Source: Otis tarda
Lineage: Eukaryota > Chordata > Aves > Otidiformes > Otididae
Assembly (NCBI GenBank): GCA_026413225.1
Contig: CM048554.1
Span: 78,562,463 to 78,626,462 of the forward strand
Direction: 5' to 3'
DNA: 64,000 nt
A program made the position numbers and the translations under genes. Of the stretch, positions 38,481-51,745 are shown one piece after another. How positions within the stretch are numbered: the stretch's first letter is position 1; every line of letters begins with the position of its first letter. The notes below the pieces were generated by a model. It did not search any database. It had not been told where the DNA came from and saw only the letters and a program-made list of their open reading frames with translations.

Positions 38481-39630
38481 CTTGGGGCTCCCTTCTTCAT
38501 TTATTTATCAACATCTTTCCTCTTGTGAAATTTTAAATACATGCCAGCCAAAACATTTGCAGATTAATTTTTTTTTTTTTTAATAAAACTGAGGTGGCAG
38601 CACATGGCCTTTGCAGAATGTATTTTAAAACCAGAGTAGAAGACAGCTGTTTTTGTCGTACATGCACAGGCAGTGTTTACTACAGCTGCATTTTTGCAAC
38701 TATTACACAGAGCAAACATCAGCCATAATCACTACTTTTACCATTACCTACATGATTCGTTTCACTACAGCAAAAAAAACTTGGCTTCCTGGTGTATTAA
38801 TAATTAAGGTCATAATTTAATTCAATATTGATTCTTACTACTCTATACCAAGGGGAAAAAGCATCATCATTCTTTAAAGAACTATGGCATAGTTGCGCTA
38901 TCTTATAGACAGTTTTCAAAACCAGCTTGTCATTGTTGTCTCCCCTGAAGTTTTAAGTTTTTTTTTTTTTTAAACTGAGTTTTAAAAAAATAAATGACTT
39001 CTAGTTTTGTAAAGCAAAACATACAGGTACCAATCTAAAAGTAAACATACACTATTGCATTTCAGTAGAAAATCATGTCCAGATACCACTACAACTATAG
39101 ACAGCTATATCTAAATTAACTACAACCAAATTTAATTATAATTATTTTCTTAGTCTCTGAGGACTTTCATGACAGGACATTTCTCTGTATTTGCAATTAC
39201 TAATTGTGTTTTCATGCAAGATGTGAAATTCCAAAACAGGCTACTAGATAGGGGAAAAAACCCAGCCCTGTGTACGGCCTGTTTACAAAGAACAGCAAGA
39301 CCCAGTTACATAAGGAAAAAGGGTAAAGTCTGTAAACAAACTGGCAGAGTGTACTACTATTTTATCCCATCACTATAAGAACATCATACGTAATTTACTC
39401 ACAACCACTAACAAGCTAACAACTGCTAAGAGAGAAACAAGTAAATGCACCAAATCTCTTTAGGCAACATGTTTATCAGATTAAAATGGATAATTCCCTC
39501 GTGTTGAAGCAAAAGAGATATTTGAAATTAGCCTAGAGTTTTTCAGATTTATTTAGATATGCCAATGTCACGTTCTGTAATAGCCTGGACAACGTATGCT
39601 GTTGAGACGTTCGCTTAAATTAATTTCCTA
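38481..39630. other. AT-rich spacer between CpG islands
   Basis: No gene or repeat recognised. It contains T-runs near 38569-38581 and 38958-38971, and otherwise unremarkable AT-rich DNA. Confidence 0.55.
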
Positions 39631-40132
39631 GTTTACTCGCCGTTTATCTGATCCGCTGCACGGTTTACCGGTCTAAGCACCGCAAGCCGACTCAGGGTAC
39701 CGGCGCTGGGCCACAAACGCCCACCCAGACGCGGCCAGAAGGAGCCCCGCCGCCGGCTCAGCTGCCATTGTCCCTCCCAGCGCGGCGGGCGGACGCCCAC
39801 TCCCCACCCCCCCCAGCCTCCGCCCACCGCCCAAACCGGCCCCGCCGCCTCTCCCCCCATCGCCGTTAAACCAGACAAGGAGAAACGAGGCGTTTTGCAG
39901 GCACTTCTGCACTTTATTCCGTGTTCTCCCTCCCGCTGCGTCCCGTCGGCACCGGCGACTCCGCCTCAGAGCCAGCCGTGCGGCTTCGCGTGACCGTTAC
40001 CCGGAGGGCCCGCCGGCGGGGACGCACCCCCGCACCGCCCCGGCCCTCTCCCCGCGGGGCGGCCGCCGCCGAGGGCGGGCAGTGTGGCCGGCCGCGACCC
40101 CGCGCTCCCTGCGGCGCGGCAGGGAACCATTC

Positions 40133-40144
40133 AAAATGGCGGCC
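40133..40144 (+). promoter_or_regulatory. YY1-type motif AAAATGGCGGCC
   Basis: A near-exact YY1 motif on the plus strand. Its usual placement just downstream of a start implies plus-strand initiation around 40.1 kb, away from LIN28B. The ATG within it opens a frame of about 20 codons only. Confidence 0.5.
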
Positions 40145-40722
40145 CCGCCACCACTCACGTTTAAACCCCCCGCACCGCGCACACGGCGCTGCGCGTGACA
40201 CCCGCCGGCGGCGCCCGCCCCGGCCCCTCCGCACCCGCCGCAGTTACCACAGGGCGGTCAAACCCCGCGCCCTTCGGGCCACACCGCCGCGGCCCCATCC
40301 TTCGCTCCCCGCCTGCCTCACGGCGGACGCGCCGCCCGGCGGGTCTCCGCGCCGCCGTCCCGTCCGCTTCGCTCCCCGGCCTTTCCCTTCCTCCCCAGCC
40401 GCGGCCGGTCCCCGCCCGCCCCCGCCACACCGCCTTGCCGGGCGGTCACCGCCATCCGGCGGCGGAGAGTGAGCCGCCCCCTGGCGTCCGGCTGCCGCAG
40501 CGTTCCCGCGGCTGCTGCCCAACCGTTCCCCCGTCCCTTCGCCCTTCCTCTACTACAGCTGCTGTCGTCGTTCGCGCTGGACATGCGGAGCGACACTGCC
40601 ACCCTCTTCTACCCCTGCGTCGCGGAGTGGGAGCCGCGGCTCAGGTGCTGACAGCCGAGAGCCGGCGGCGGCTCCGCTCGAGGGCAGCGGCGGCGAAGGG
40701 GAGGGGGGGGGAAAGGTGCGAA

Positions 40723-40731
40723 CCCGGAAGT
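40723..40731 (+). promoter_or_regulatory. ETS/GABPA site CCCGGAAGT
   Basis: CCCGGAAGT matches the high-affinity ETS core found close to CpG-island start sites. It lies between the YY1 motif and the candidate minus-strand first exon and could serve either direction. Confidence 0.5.
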
Positions 40732-40958
40732 ACACCCGCCACGCCGCCGCCCGCAGGGAAGCACCCGCGCCCAGACACAACAATGCGGAGCCGCCTCGCC
40801 TCCCCCGAGAACAACTTTTCCTCCGACATCGGGGAAAAAACCCGCCTGCCGCCCCCGCCCCGCAGCCGCCCTGCGGCCGAGCCCCGCGCGCCCTGGCAGG
40901 TGCGGCGCCGGCGGGAGGGCGAGACCCGGCGGAGGAGAGGTGGAGGGAGCTCGCTTAC

Positions 40959-40972
40959 CTCCCGCGCGCCAT
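40959..40972 (-). other. Candidate first coding exon end, unknown gene or lncRNA
   Basis: On the minus strand, CCACCATGG gives a near-perfect Kozak start, followed after 14 nt by AG|GTAAGC, a strong splice donor. The predicted start is Met-Ala-Arg-Gly-Arg/Ser. No acceptor partner was identified. Splicing to LIN28B exon 2 would be out of frame and give only MARGRGE then a stop, so if this is an upstream LIN28B exon it would act as leader sequence. Otherwise it may begin an unrecognised gene or noncoding RNA. The combination of start and donor could also arise by chance in GC-rich DNA. Confidence 0.3.
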
Positions 40973-41880
40973 GGTGGCCGGGCTAAGCGGGGCTGCGCCT
41001 GCGGCTGCCGCGGTGGGGAGGCGAGCGCAGGGGCTTGGGGGCGCGCGCCCACCGACGGGCACCCCCGGCGGGAGCCGGGGGGAGCTTTGCCTTCCCGAGC
41101 CGCTGCAAGGACGGAGCGGAGGAGGAGGCGGCGAGCCGCAGCGGCAGGAGGGAAGCAGTGCTGGCGGCGGCGGCGGCGGGCAGACACGGCCCCAACGCCG
41201 GCTCACGCCGCAGCCGCCGCGCACCTGCCCGCCGCCCTCCCCGCGGGCGGGCGGGCGCCCGGCGGCTGCGCGCGGGGGCGCTCGAGGGCAGCGCGAGCCG
41301 GCGGGGCGGGGCGGTGTCGTGCCGCCCGCGAGCCGCCCGCCGCGCCCCAGCGCCCGCGCGCGGCCCGGTCCGGTCCGCGCCGCCCCGCCGGCCTGGCCGT
41401 CGTCGGTCCGCAGGCCTCTGCTCGTCCCTTCCGATCCCCTCCCGCCGGGGCCCGAGCCGCCCTCACAGCGCCTCGGCTGCCCGCTCGCAGAGGTCGAGGG
41501 CCTCTTCTTTCGCGAGCCAGCCCGGTGGGCCCCGCTGGCCGCATCCCACCGACCACCTCATCCTCCTCGCCGCTGTGGAGGCCATTTGGCTCCTGTGGTT
41601 GCGTCCGGCTCGAACGCCCCGAGGACCGGACGTCCAGCCCGCTTGTGCTGCTGCCCACCCCCGAATCTGCCGCTGGCAGGTGCGGCTTTGCTCTTGCACA
41701 GAGGCTCTTGCGCCGCAAGACGTTGGCACGCTGCAGCCGTGTCCTGTGGGCGGTGTGTCCCACGATGGGCTGCCCTCATCCCCAAAGCAGGCAGGCTGCT
41801 AGCTGTACAACTGGCTCGTCCGGAGCTTGTCGGTTCCCGCTTGCCTTGCATCACAGTCAGGTTCCTTTCCTGGCATATGA

Positions 41881-44800
41881 GACTTTATTAATCCCAAAGT
41901 TTTGTTTTTCTAGACAGAACACCCCAGATGGTAGTTCACATACCGTCATGAACATACTTCACCCAAGTGTGTATAGCACATACTGTTCTAGAAACAGCAG
42001 GGTTAACACAGCTTGGCCACCTATGGATTCATGTTCCACATCTTTTTTTCTGCCCATGCCTGTAGGCTCTAACAGTCCCTGCTTGCCACGTGCACTACCA
42101 AAATGGTTCCTGGCAGTGTGTACGCGGACAGGCTCGCCAGGCGCTTGTGCTGAGGATTAGCCAACTGGTAAGTCAAGCAGTAAGTACCTGGTGAAGTCAC
42201 AGCATCTTTCCTCTGGTGGGGGACACTGATTAGCAGACTTTTTTACCCGACCACTGATTTTCACGGCACTTCATATTTTTTGGTCCTTTATGTTGAATTT
42301 GGCTGAAATTGGGTTCAAAAGTTATTTGGGAGCAAAGAGATGGATAGCGAATGCAAGTGCATTTTCTTAAGAGACCAAGGTGAAGATGCGGCAGGAGGAA
42401 AGGATGGCTTTTGGAAGCGCTTATTTCCTACTCTGCAGTGAGCCCAGTTCACATAGGTTTCTATCACGAGGCATTGGCATGCCTGCCTGCATCACAGCTT
42501 CCCATTCTCGGTGGCTTTAATTTTTGAGGCTCCAGTAAGACTTCCAAGAATTTATCAGCACTTTTTGAGTGCAGTTAAGGGCCAGTGCTAAAATGCTTGG
42601 TGTGCATAGCTTTTTAATTCCTTTTTCACAAAAAAAGCTTTACACAGAGTTTTGCTGTGTCATCCTAGCGTGTGATTAAAGAAGCTACAGAGCTTCTCGA
42701 GCCTTCAAATACTGTGCTCTACTCAGCTGAGAAAAGTTTTGTGCCAGACAGAGAAATATTTTGAAGGATGAGGAGAGAGCCTTGTGCAGAGAGTCACCAA
42801 ATGATGCCATTCCACTTAGACTTACCTAGGCGCAGCCCTGGAGAGTTACTTCATTTATATTTCTCAGATGAGATTTAAGTAGCCACATTTTTCTAATACT
42901 CCTAATGTTTGACTATATTACCTAAAATTTAGTGTGCACTCTGTGTGTGTGTGTATATTCACAAAAATAAATCTAGCCCAATATATACCTATATTACCCT
43001 AACACAGCTCTAGCTGTATTTTGCTAATAGATTGAGAATGCATGATCTTTTCTGAAAAACAAACAAACAAAACCAAAGCATGGTCAGAACTTGATTTCTC
43101 ACTTAATTTTTAAATTTATTTCTAATAGATGAGGAAGAGTTCCTTCCTGGTCCCTGGTATTTGTACTGAGATAGTTTTTCAGAAAATGCAACCTACCCAC
43201 TTGCTTTGTTTGTGTACCCTCAGCATATGACATAATCTAATTTTATAGCAAGTTTGTATAAAACAAGTTATATACAGAACATAAGCAGAATGGAACTATT
43301 TCAATAAATAACTGAACTGCAAACAGTTTGAAAGGCTGTGAAAATACTGTACATTCTTTTCTATTTCCATTTCTCAGTTTTTTTTTTTCACTGGGCTTGC
43401 TCATAGGGTTTCCCCTGAGAACTTGGTGGAAAATTTGTTTCTTCCTATGCAGATTGAACAGTTCTAGGCATTTTCATGAGGTATGAGATTTTTTCCTAGG
43501 GTGACCTGTTAAAGTGACCTGCCATCCCTGGTGAAAAAGAAAAAGCACTGAAGATATTTTGAAAAAAGAAAAATAGTGCTTGAAAAAGCACTTCTAATTT
43601 TTCTTATTTTTTTGATATGTTCCACCCAAAGCACAACAAAATATTTAGTCTGCTTGTGTTGTGCTGCTATCAGAAATAATTTCTGGAAGAGTTCATGAAA
43701 ATATGTCATAAAATCATTATGTATATTGTTTCTCGAGGGAGATCTACTAAAGCTTTTTCGCTTCAGTAAAAAAAAAAAAAAAGAAAAACATTCAGTAAAT
43801 AGTGCTGTTTTCTGTTCTGTAATGGTGTCTCCAACTGTGGGAAATATTCACTGAACATTTGAAAAGAAGGATCTGAGACATGGATGTCAGGGAGGGAATT
43901 TCTGAGGTTCCAGGTAGCACCTTCTCCAGCACGTTCCTGGGTTTCAGAAACTGGTCCAAAGCCAGAGGTTTTAGACTGAGAGTAGTTGCTCCTATTCCAC
44001 CTCCATTGCTACTCAGACCAGAGATTACACTTCCTCATTTTATGCTACAGAAAGAGTCTTCTGCTCCAACAGCTTCTTGTTGCCTCACGTTTCCCGTCCT
44101 TCACGTTTATCCTGTTGGTGTTGTGTGTCAATCACGCTATGTTTTGTTTCAGACGGTATCATCTCCCAGTTGCCAGCTCCTTCATTAATTTTACCAGCTT
44201 CATCGGGGTATGAGTAGGCATTTCTGGGGATTGTGTATAGGTTTATCTGCAATATTTCCACGACCTGTTATTTGTTATAGGTGGGTGTGTTTGTGTCAGC
44301 TTTTACTAAAATTGTCTAAAAATTTCCCGTTATAAGACAATTTATCAGTTGCTTATATCTTTGGCAAGCTAGCTCTTTGGTATGAAATTTTCCATGCCTC
44401 CTGTTATAGGCTATTTTAAGTTTTTTTCCCAGTCATTTCCAGGAAAAAAATATTTAAAAAATACGTTTGGTCGATGCTAAGATATTATTTTCTTTAAAAT
44501 AATCTAGTGGTCCCAACATTTAGAGCAGGCACTTCAAATCTGGTGTAAAGGCAGGAAAATGCCCTTTTTTTTTGTTCATGTGGGTACTCTGACTAGATCT
44601 GGCTGAGCTATAAGCCCTTGCCAAACCACAGTTTGCACGCACTGAGAGACTTTCTTAACAGGTAAAATCTGTAACGCCTTGAGTCCAACAAAAACCCAAT
44701 TCACTTCCCATACTGAACGCCAAGCAGCCTACGTGCACCAGGTCTTCTACAGCAAGTGAGTACAGTTCACATACGTACTCCCCCTCCTTGTTCAGGCTAC

Positions 44801-47800
44801 AGAATCTCAGGGTAAACTTTCCATGGATGCTTTTAGCTGCTCCTTTTCCCAAACAGGTTCTCATTTGGGAACTAAGAATAAGGAATTTCTCTCTCCTGTC
44901 CTTTTAGTGACCCTACTGCTAACACCCTGGAAGCATGAAGGAAGAAGCTGTCTGAGTCAAATGGAAAAAAAAAAAGACAAATACCAGGCCTGGATGAGGA
45001 AAAAAAAATAGATTAAGAGGAAGTGTCTCCTGAGATCAGGACTGTTCAAGGAGCAAAATTGGGCAGCAGAGGCAGAGACTCACTGCCTAAGAGCATTTCA
45101 CCTCATATCAGCATGTTTATTTGCCAGCATAGCGTAATCTACAACATGTGAAGTATGAGTTAATGAAGACCAGGGTTACTGTTGGCTGGAAGAGCTGTCA
45201 TATGGATCTGTGGGAAGCAGCAGCATCTTTCCTACTCATTGTGAGGGGCTGGGACTGGGAGTATGCGTGGGGGAGACTGACTAGAAAACCATTGGGGAAG
45301 CGTGGGAAGTTAGAGGGCAAATAGGATACACTGAAAGAAGGAAGAGACAAAAGGGTCTGGGAACGCAGTGGAGAAAGAAAAAAAATATTTAGATGCTTGT
45401 CTGCAAAGAGAGGATTACAAGAGTATGGAAATATGTTTGATAAGGAACTGTGGTAGGTGGAGGCAGGACAGAAACAAACTGTTTTTTCCAAACTTGAGAG
45501 TGGAAGCAGTATACACGGCTGGTGGGGGTGCTTCTCTGTGCATTCCCCTCTTCTGGGATTTTGGCTGCCTGGGCTCTGATTTGCCTCAGAGATAGCGTAG
45601 CTGGTAACTAGAAGAAACTTCAGTGGGGGCCTGCTGCTCCTTCGCCCAGGAGCTGTTTTTAAGCTGAGTCTCTCACTCTTTTCCTGACTTAAGCTCCATT
45701 GCAGCTTCACTGCCTTGCCTATTGATCTGGACCCTGACTGGTGACAGGCTTTACCTCAGACCTGCCTCATCCCCATGGGCTCGTCTGGTCATCTGGACTC
45801 TTGGCTGCCCTTGGTTGCCACCAACTGACTTGCTTTGCGCCCTTGTCAGTGAGGCTCCTGCCCCGATGGCCATGCCATCACCCGTGGCTCCTGGCTCCCC
45901 TTCCCCAGCAGAGCACCCTCGCCTCGCTGCCCCCAGCACTGCAGATTCACCGTGCACCTTTCCCTACGGCTTCTCCTCCCACCTGTGGTCTCAGGAGCAG
46001 TAACGTACAGGATTGCTCTTTCAGCTTTGGAAGGTGTATAGCCAGTACATACATACCCTAACGGTCTCAAGCCTGGTGATAAATCATGTGATTACCATAT
46101 ATTCCATTTAACCTCCTTTTCATAAAACACATCAAGTGTACTGTAAAACTCAATCAAAGGAAAATTACTGCAGTTGCAAAGCTAAGTTCCCTGCGTGCTG
46201 GCAGCAAAACTGATACAAAATGTGCTATAGAAGGACCCTGGTGAGAGTCTTGTTTTCTGTTTCCTGTTTTCTTTCCCCCAGAACTGGTCATGCCTGATGA
46301 AGGTCCAAACTGCTCTGTCTCTTAGCTAGCAATGGCTGTATGCAGTTACAGAACTTTCTATTTTAGTTTTTTAGCCATTAGTCTCATTTTTTGCCCTTTG
46401 GGATTGTTCTAATTTTTTAATGACCCAATGGAAATGTTAGTAACAGAGAAGTTTCCTATTTCTCTTCTGTCTTGCTCCTATTTTATTTGCTTTTTGCCAG
46501 TGGAGCCAAAGAAAGGAAGAGAATTTTTTTTTTAAGTTAGTTTGGAAAAGCTGTGCCAAAATATGCTGTTCTGCTTTATTTTGTGGCCTTGTGAAAATCA
46601 TGCAGCATTTTATGAAGCTTTAAATTTTAAGATTCTCAAGAACATTCCATTTGCAAACCTAGACAGATATCTAAGCACATGAACATTCAATATGGTAATC
46701 AGAGAAAAGTATTTTATCACAAATGCCGTTTTAGACATTTATTTAGTTGCAGCCAAGTCAATTGTATTTCAGACGACCCTTTATTACAGGCTCAGTAAGA
46801 GCACTCTGCCAAGCCTTAACTCTTGACTTCTCCACACCTTTTCTAAACCAATATTTACCACCTTTACAAAACTACATTTAATTACAAATGAGTAGCTACT
46901 TTGCCGTCTTCAAATGCTTGATCACTCCTGTCCTTGTTCAGTGGCTCAGATACACTAATTTGAAAGTTCAGGTTATGCTCATTGTTTAAGCTGAGTTGTG
47001 TGCATCTGGAAACTTGCCATGGCATCAACTGGTGATGGGTTGATCAGGAAGACCAAGCCAAAGAGGAAGCTGCAAATCCTCTCCATCAGCCCAGATCCTG
47101 CTTTCTAGAGCAAGGCCACACGTAGAACTCCAGAAAAAGTGTTGTTATCATGGCCTTTCCTCTAAATGCGAATGAGCATGTGATGTGTGTGTCACACAGG
47201 TATTGGTTTTATATCAAGGAAAAAGACAAATATTTTTGCTCCTGATAAAGCAGAGTATACTGGACTACTGCTCTCGATGTGCCTGCTCCCCCCATCATGT
47301 TTTGTTTCATGGATGGAGAATCCTGTGCCTGAGTCCTCGCTGCTGATTTGGCTGTTCAGGGATATGAAGACTGTTCGGCCACATCTGAATTAGCGAAGTG
47401 AACAGGGCCAGGGCAAATGCCAGAGGACTGGCTGTGCACAGTCCATGAAGTGGTTTTGTGCCATCCAGGCCTTGCCGAAACAATCGGTGCCAGGCTGTGG
47501 TCGGGGAACTCACATGAGCCAAAGCCAAACCCTAATATGCAGATCGCTTTTGGCCTGGTTGCAGGGATAACTGTTTAAAGCCTTATGTGGTTGTGAGATG
47601 TGCCAGGCTATGGCATAGATGTGACAGGGTCAGAAAATGAGCCCTGTATGGTTTTATTTACCAGGATGGACATGGCCTTTGGCTCTTGACCTCCCAGTGA
47701 GGTTAGTGGGAGGAGAGGAAGGGGAGGTCTCTGCTATGAGGACCCCTTTTGTAAGAGCCAGCTCCAAAAAGAGACTAATAATTGATTTGTTGCTGGTCTG

Positions 47801-50800
47801 AATTGCTTCTATATTTTACATTCCACCATCACTGAAGAAAAAAAAAAAGATAGTAGGAAAGGGGTAAGAGCTCCAGTTTCTTTGTGTCCAGCTGACTATG
47901 CAAAGTGGTAGTCTGCGGACAAGTTTTTAAATGTTTATTCTACTTCTGATCCCAGGATTCCAACTCCCGTTCAGTCCAGTTCAAACAGAAAAGTTTCAGC
48001 ATGCTCCTCTACTGAACAATTATCAGAGTGGTGGTTGTGGCACTTTTATAAAGGAAAAATAATATGTAGCTTTTTGTCTAATGCTCGTCAAAAGCAACAG
48101 CAACAGCAAAGAGTCTGGTGCAGGATGAGGGATTTATGGTAAAGCTGAGTTAGTGTACAAGATCTTCAGACTTAAACAATTATTTCAAAAGGACCACAGT
48201 CATGTTCAAATACTTTTTTAGGAATTCAGTGACATATACTTGGTTAACCATTAACATTTTAATGCTTTTAAAATCAATATGTATAGCCTTCAAGAATAAG
48301 AACCATAAGAAAATGTTAGCTTAACATTAGGAATAAATTTTATTTTGTTATGACCGAGATTGGTCTGTGGGTTTTATTGCATTACTCTGTATGCAGTTTT
48401 CATCAGCTCAAACTGTCTGGCTCCTCATAACAGCTTGATTTAAGGAGTTTGAACTAGTTTCCTCGGGGAACTGCAGCCTCAAAAAATTGAATTGTTAGCT
48501 GGTAGGAAAAAATTACAGAACATTTTTCAAAGTATACAGTGGTGAAGAAAGGAAATGATTACTTGGAGCTGGGGACATAGAGTGAGAAAGTGCCTGCCTC
48601 ATGTGTCTGTGGGTTGTAAGCCACAGTTGGTTTATACATTTACTTTGTTTCTTCATCTACCATTACTCCAGTCACAAGAACTAATTACAGTCATTTAGGT
48701 CAGTATTTCTTTATTCTATTGAATACTGAAAAAACAGGTAGAGAAGTTAACGTGATTTAGAAGGAGCTTCTCTGCATCTCCACTGGATTATAATAATATG
48801 CAACTAGAATAATAATTTCCAAGCACTCATTTTCAGCATCGCTTTTACTGTTAATCACAAATTTTAAGAGTGAAACCTTAATTGATAAGCAAGGCTTAAA
48901 GTGCTCAAAAATATTGTCTCAAAAGATTTTTGTTTTGCTGCTGGCTTATCTCTGCCACTTCTGGTTGAGTCAATCAGAATTCAGTCTTAGATTAACTGCA
49001 GAAGTAAACCATTGCAGGTGGCTGAAAGCTAAGCGGATTCAAATGGAGACTGCTTTCATACAGGAGAGTCTCCCTTCATATTTCCCATACCCTTTAAAAT
49101 TTATTTTTTTTTTTTAAAAAAAGACAATGGAAATAGAAGCACAGTGTTTTAATAGATTTTGAGTTATTTTCTGACTTTCTTTAAAAGTCAGTATAGTTTA
49201 AGTCCCATTGTACTTGCTATCAGAACTAATTTGGAAAACAATTAAACAGACAGAGTACAAGTTAAAATGTGAGTGGGGAAGGAAGCATGGGATGGAGATC
49301 TTAGCAAATCCTACTTATTTAATGTTTTAGATATGCAAAAAAAAAAAAAAAGTGACAGATAACAGCCAGAGATAAAAAACACTGAATGAAAAGAGAAAAA
49401 GAGGTGCTCCTTGGCCAAAGTAAAAGCTGAGCTAGGAAGTGGAGGATCAGTTTGCTGTGGGAAGAGAAAGATCTCAGGGCTTTTTCCAACAGATTCTGGA
49501 GTGTAAGTGACAAAGGCACGTCTGAGACTCAAAATAAAAGCAAACAAATCAGCTACAGAATGGCAATAGAAGCAAGGATTCTCTGAGTCATTGGGGAAGA
49601 ATTACTGATGATGAAAAGGAGGGCAGAGAAACTGGAGCGTCAAAAACCTGACAGTCACTGAAGGACTGAGTCGCGTGAGCACCGGCACTATTTGACTGGT
49701 TAATGAAGCCACTGAAGAGAGGACTCCATGCCAGAGCCAGGTGGACATGGGGGAAGAAGGGAGGCAGGGCTGACACTCAGCAGCTGGAAAGCTGGGTGAT
49801 GAACTGTCAATATATAAAAAACATCCAGGTGTTCGGCATTTTTCTCTCTCAGGAACAGAGCACTAGCATAATTTGATCAGTGCTTTGAAGTTATTAGGCT
49901 TAATAATATAGGCTACTAAAGTGCAGAGCTATATCCATTGCTAGAAAAACTCCCCTGCAGGCAATGGAAGTATTGAAGAAGTTATTCCTGACTACCAGTC
50001 CTGCAATTTATATAGACGGATGTGTGTTCAAGTAGCCAAGTGTGTAACTTCTCACTTTAAACCCTGTCCTTTTCCCCAAGCAGTTTATCTTCACTTCAGA
50101 AACACATCTTTCATCGAAGGAGCTGAAAGCTGCTCCTTTTGTGTGTTTCTTTAAGTACCCTGCTTCAGTTTTCATGTGATAAAGTATTCTTCCTAATACT
50201 AGCTCTATTTTAATTTATCAAAACACAAGGAGCCACGTTTCCTGTTCCTCTCTTTATTACCAAGAGATGAAAATGCACAAATCAGTGGAGAGATTTTTCC
50301 ACCCTTACACGGACGATTGATTATTCATACTGGGAAATTTTACCCAATAAGTAAGCGTGGAAGAATCTAATCTTTTGCAAATTATTTTGATGAAAGCACA
50401 TTCATAGCTCTATTAATATATAATTTTCAGGTTATTTATTAGCAGTGGCTGCTTGTGACCCTAATTAAAGTAATAGTTGCAGGACACCCAAAAGTAACGG
50501 AAGAATGATCATTTCCTGTGGCCCAGTTTCATGAACGCATTATCTTCCTTTAAGCCTAGATTTCTGCATTGGGAACAATAACATACCAACACTGTCTAAT
50601 TAAATCAGCCTCGATTGCCATGACCTTTGGTTTACTCAACCTTTTGCTTCTATCATTAATTATACATGCGTTATAGTTAGTGCAGAGGAGATGATTTGAT
50701 CATTATTAAAAACCTATCAAGCTTGCTTTCTTCTGAAGAAAGAAGCAAAGCTAACAAACAAGCCTGGAAAGAAGTAAAGTGATAGAACATTCATAACAGA

Positions 50801-51745
50801 GATGAAAACTGAACTCTACAGCCTGGAACAGTGAAGAGATAAAAAGCAAGCAGTGGATAAGACATTCTTGGAAAAAGCAGAAGATATTTGCTGATACACA
50901 TGGGGTTTGTATTTGCTGTGAGAGTTTTTTTCCTTGCATAATCAAGTGTAACATCAGTAAAAGATTACAAACTGACAATCCTCTGAAAGATAATCAGATT
51001 TACAGTACTTGCAACATGGGAAGTAGCTGGGTTCTTGCAAGACACCAACATCTTTTGGTCCTGACCTAGAAGGTCTGTTTTCACAAATAAGAGTACAATT
51101 TGGAAGAGGATGTAGCCTAGATGACATGGTACCTGTCTCAGAGGTAGGTCTTTGTTCTTTTCCCATGTCTAGTCTCTTTATATAGGGACATGTTCTCAAC
51201 ATCAAAATTTGAGCCATTCACTAAGCTGGAAGGGCCACTGAAAAAAATGTATTCTGTCTCAAGCTGATTCTGGCAAAAATGGTGCCTTCCCTCTCTGGGA
51301 GCTGGCGTGGGGAATGGGAATAGCTGAGGTACCTTTTTTTCAGCTAGATATTTTTTACAGACAGATGATTTTTCAGCTGGGTAAGTCCCATGGTTGTGGT
51401 TCACTGTGCAAGTGAATGAGAGTGAGTTGCATGGAAAGAGGGGAAAAACCCACTTGTCATGTCTGATTCCGTCCCTGGCTTGCCAAGTTCATAAGGCAGG
51501 AACAGAGCTGTTGAAGGCTGCTGTGGACACAGCAGGCTCTGCACTGTGACAACGGCATGATGAGACAAAGACTTGGGTGAGAGAGTATCACAGATCTCTT
51601 ACTTCATTCTGTCATGATGCATCTGCTGCTCAGTTTCCCTTTCAAGTAAGACAGTGTAGCTCTATAGCTTGATGAGAAGAGGTCTTTATGGTACCTTAAA
51701 ACTGTGCTTCAGTCCTCATTCAACAAAACAGTTCCTGAACAGGGT
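41881..51745. other. Intergenic or intronic, no gene recognised
   Basis: No exon, CpG island or clear transposon was recognised. A locally GC-richer piece at about 45700-46010 has frames on both strands but no known domain. An A-run lies at about 49335-49351. A block at about 50240-50720 has several TAAT-type and CAAAT-type motifs and could be a conserved noncoding element; only alignment can tell. Confidence 0.5.

Larger units (their letters stand above)
39640..41880. promoter_or_regulatory. Large CpG island, probable multi-start promoter
   Basis: This is the longest and most CpG-dense island in the window. It holds a plus-strand YY1 motif AAAATGGCGGCC (40133-40144), an ETS site CCCGGAAGT (40723-40731), and a minus-strand CCACCATGG start with adjacent strong donor (40972-40959). 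Candidate plus-strand donors are CAG|GTGCTG near 40648 and CAG|GTGCGG near 40898. Motifs pointing both ways suggest divergent transcription. Synteny would allow HACE1 (plus strand) to begin here, but none of the plus-strand ATGs in the island opens the HACE1 N-terminus, so at most a noncoding first exon could be present. Confidence 0.65.

Noticed and set aside
40609..41187. Minus-strand frame that would join LIN28B exon 2 in phase and give an N-terminally extended LIN28B from the 41-kb island
   Set aside because: The frame is phase-compatible through the donor at 40959, but it opens after a TGA at 41205-41203 and contains no ATG before the donor; the first possible start is GTG. An AUG-initiated extension is therefore not supported.
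39640..42000. HACE1 coding exon 1, expected by synteny on the plus strand
   Set aside because: I inspected plus-strand ATGs at 40136, 40583, 40783 and 40971; none starts the HACE1 N-terminal pattern. The gene probably begins beyond the right edge or uses a noncoding first exon.
39640..42160. Long GC-rich frames on both strands of the large CpG island (up to about 400 codons)
   Set aside because: All six frames are open for long stretches because stop codons are AT-rich. The translations are low-complexity Arg/Pro/Ala/Gly with no family resemblance.
45722..46061. GC-richer patch with overlapping plus and minus frames
   Set aside because: Frames of similar length in several phases and no domain. 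I could not match it to a repeat family or gene, so it is left unassigned.
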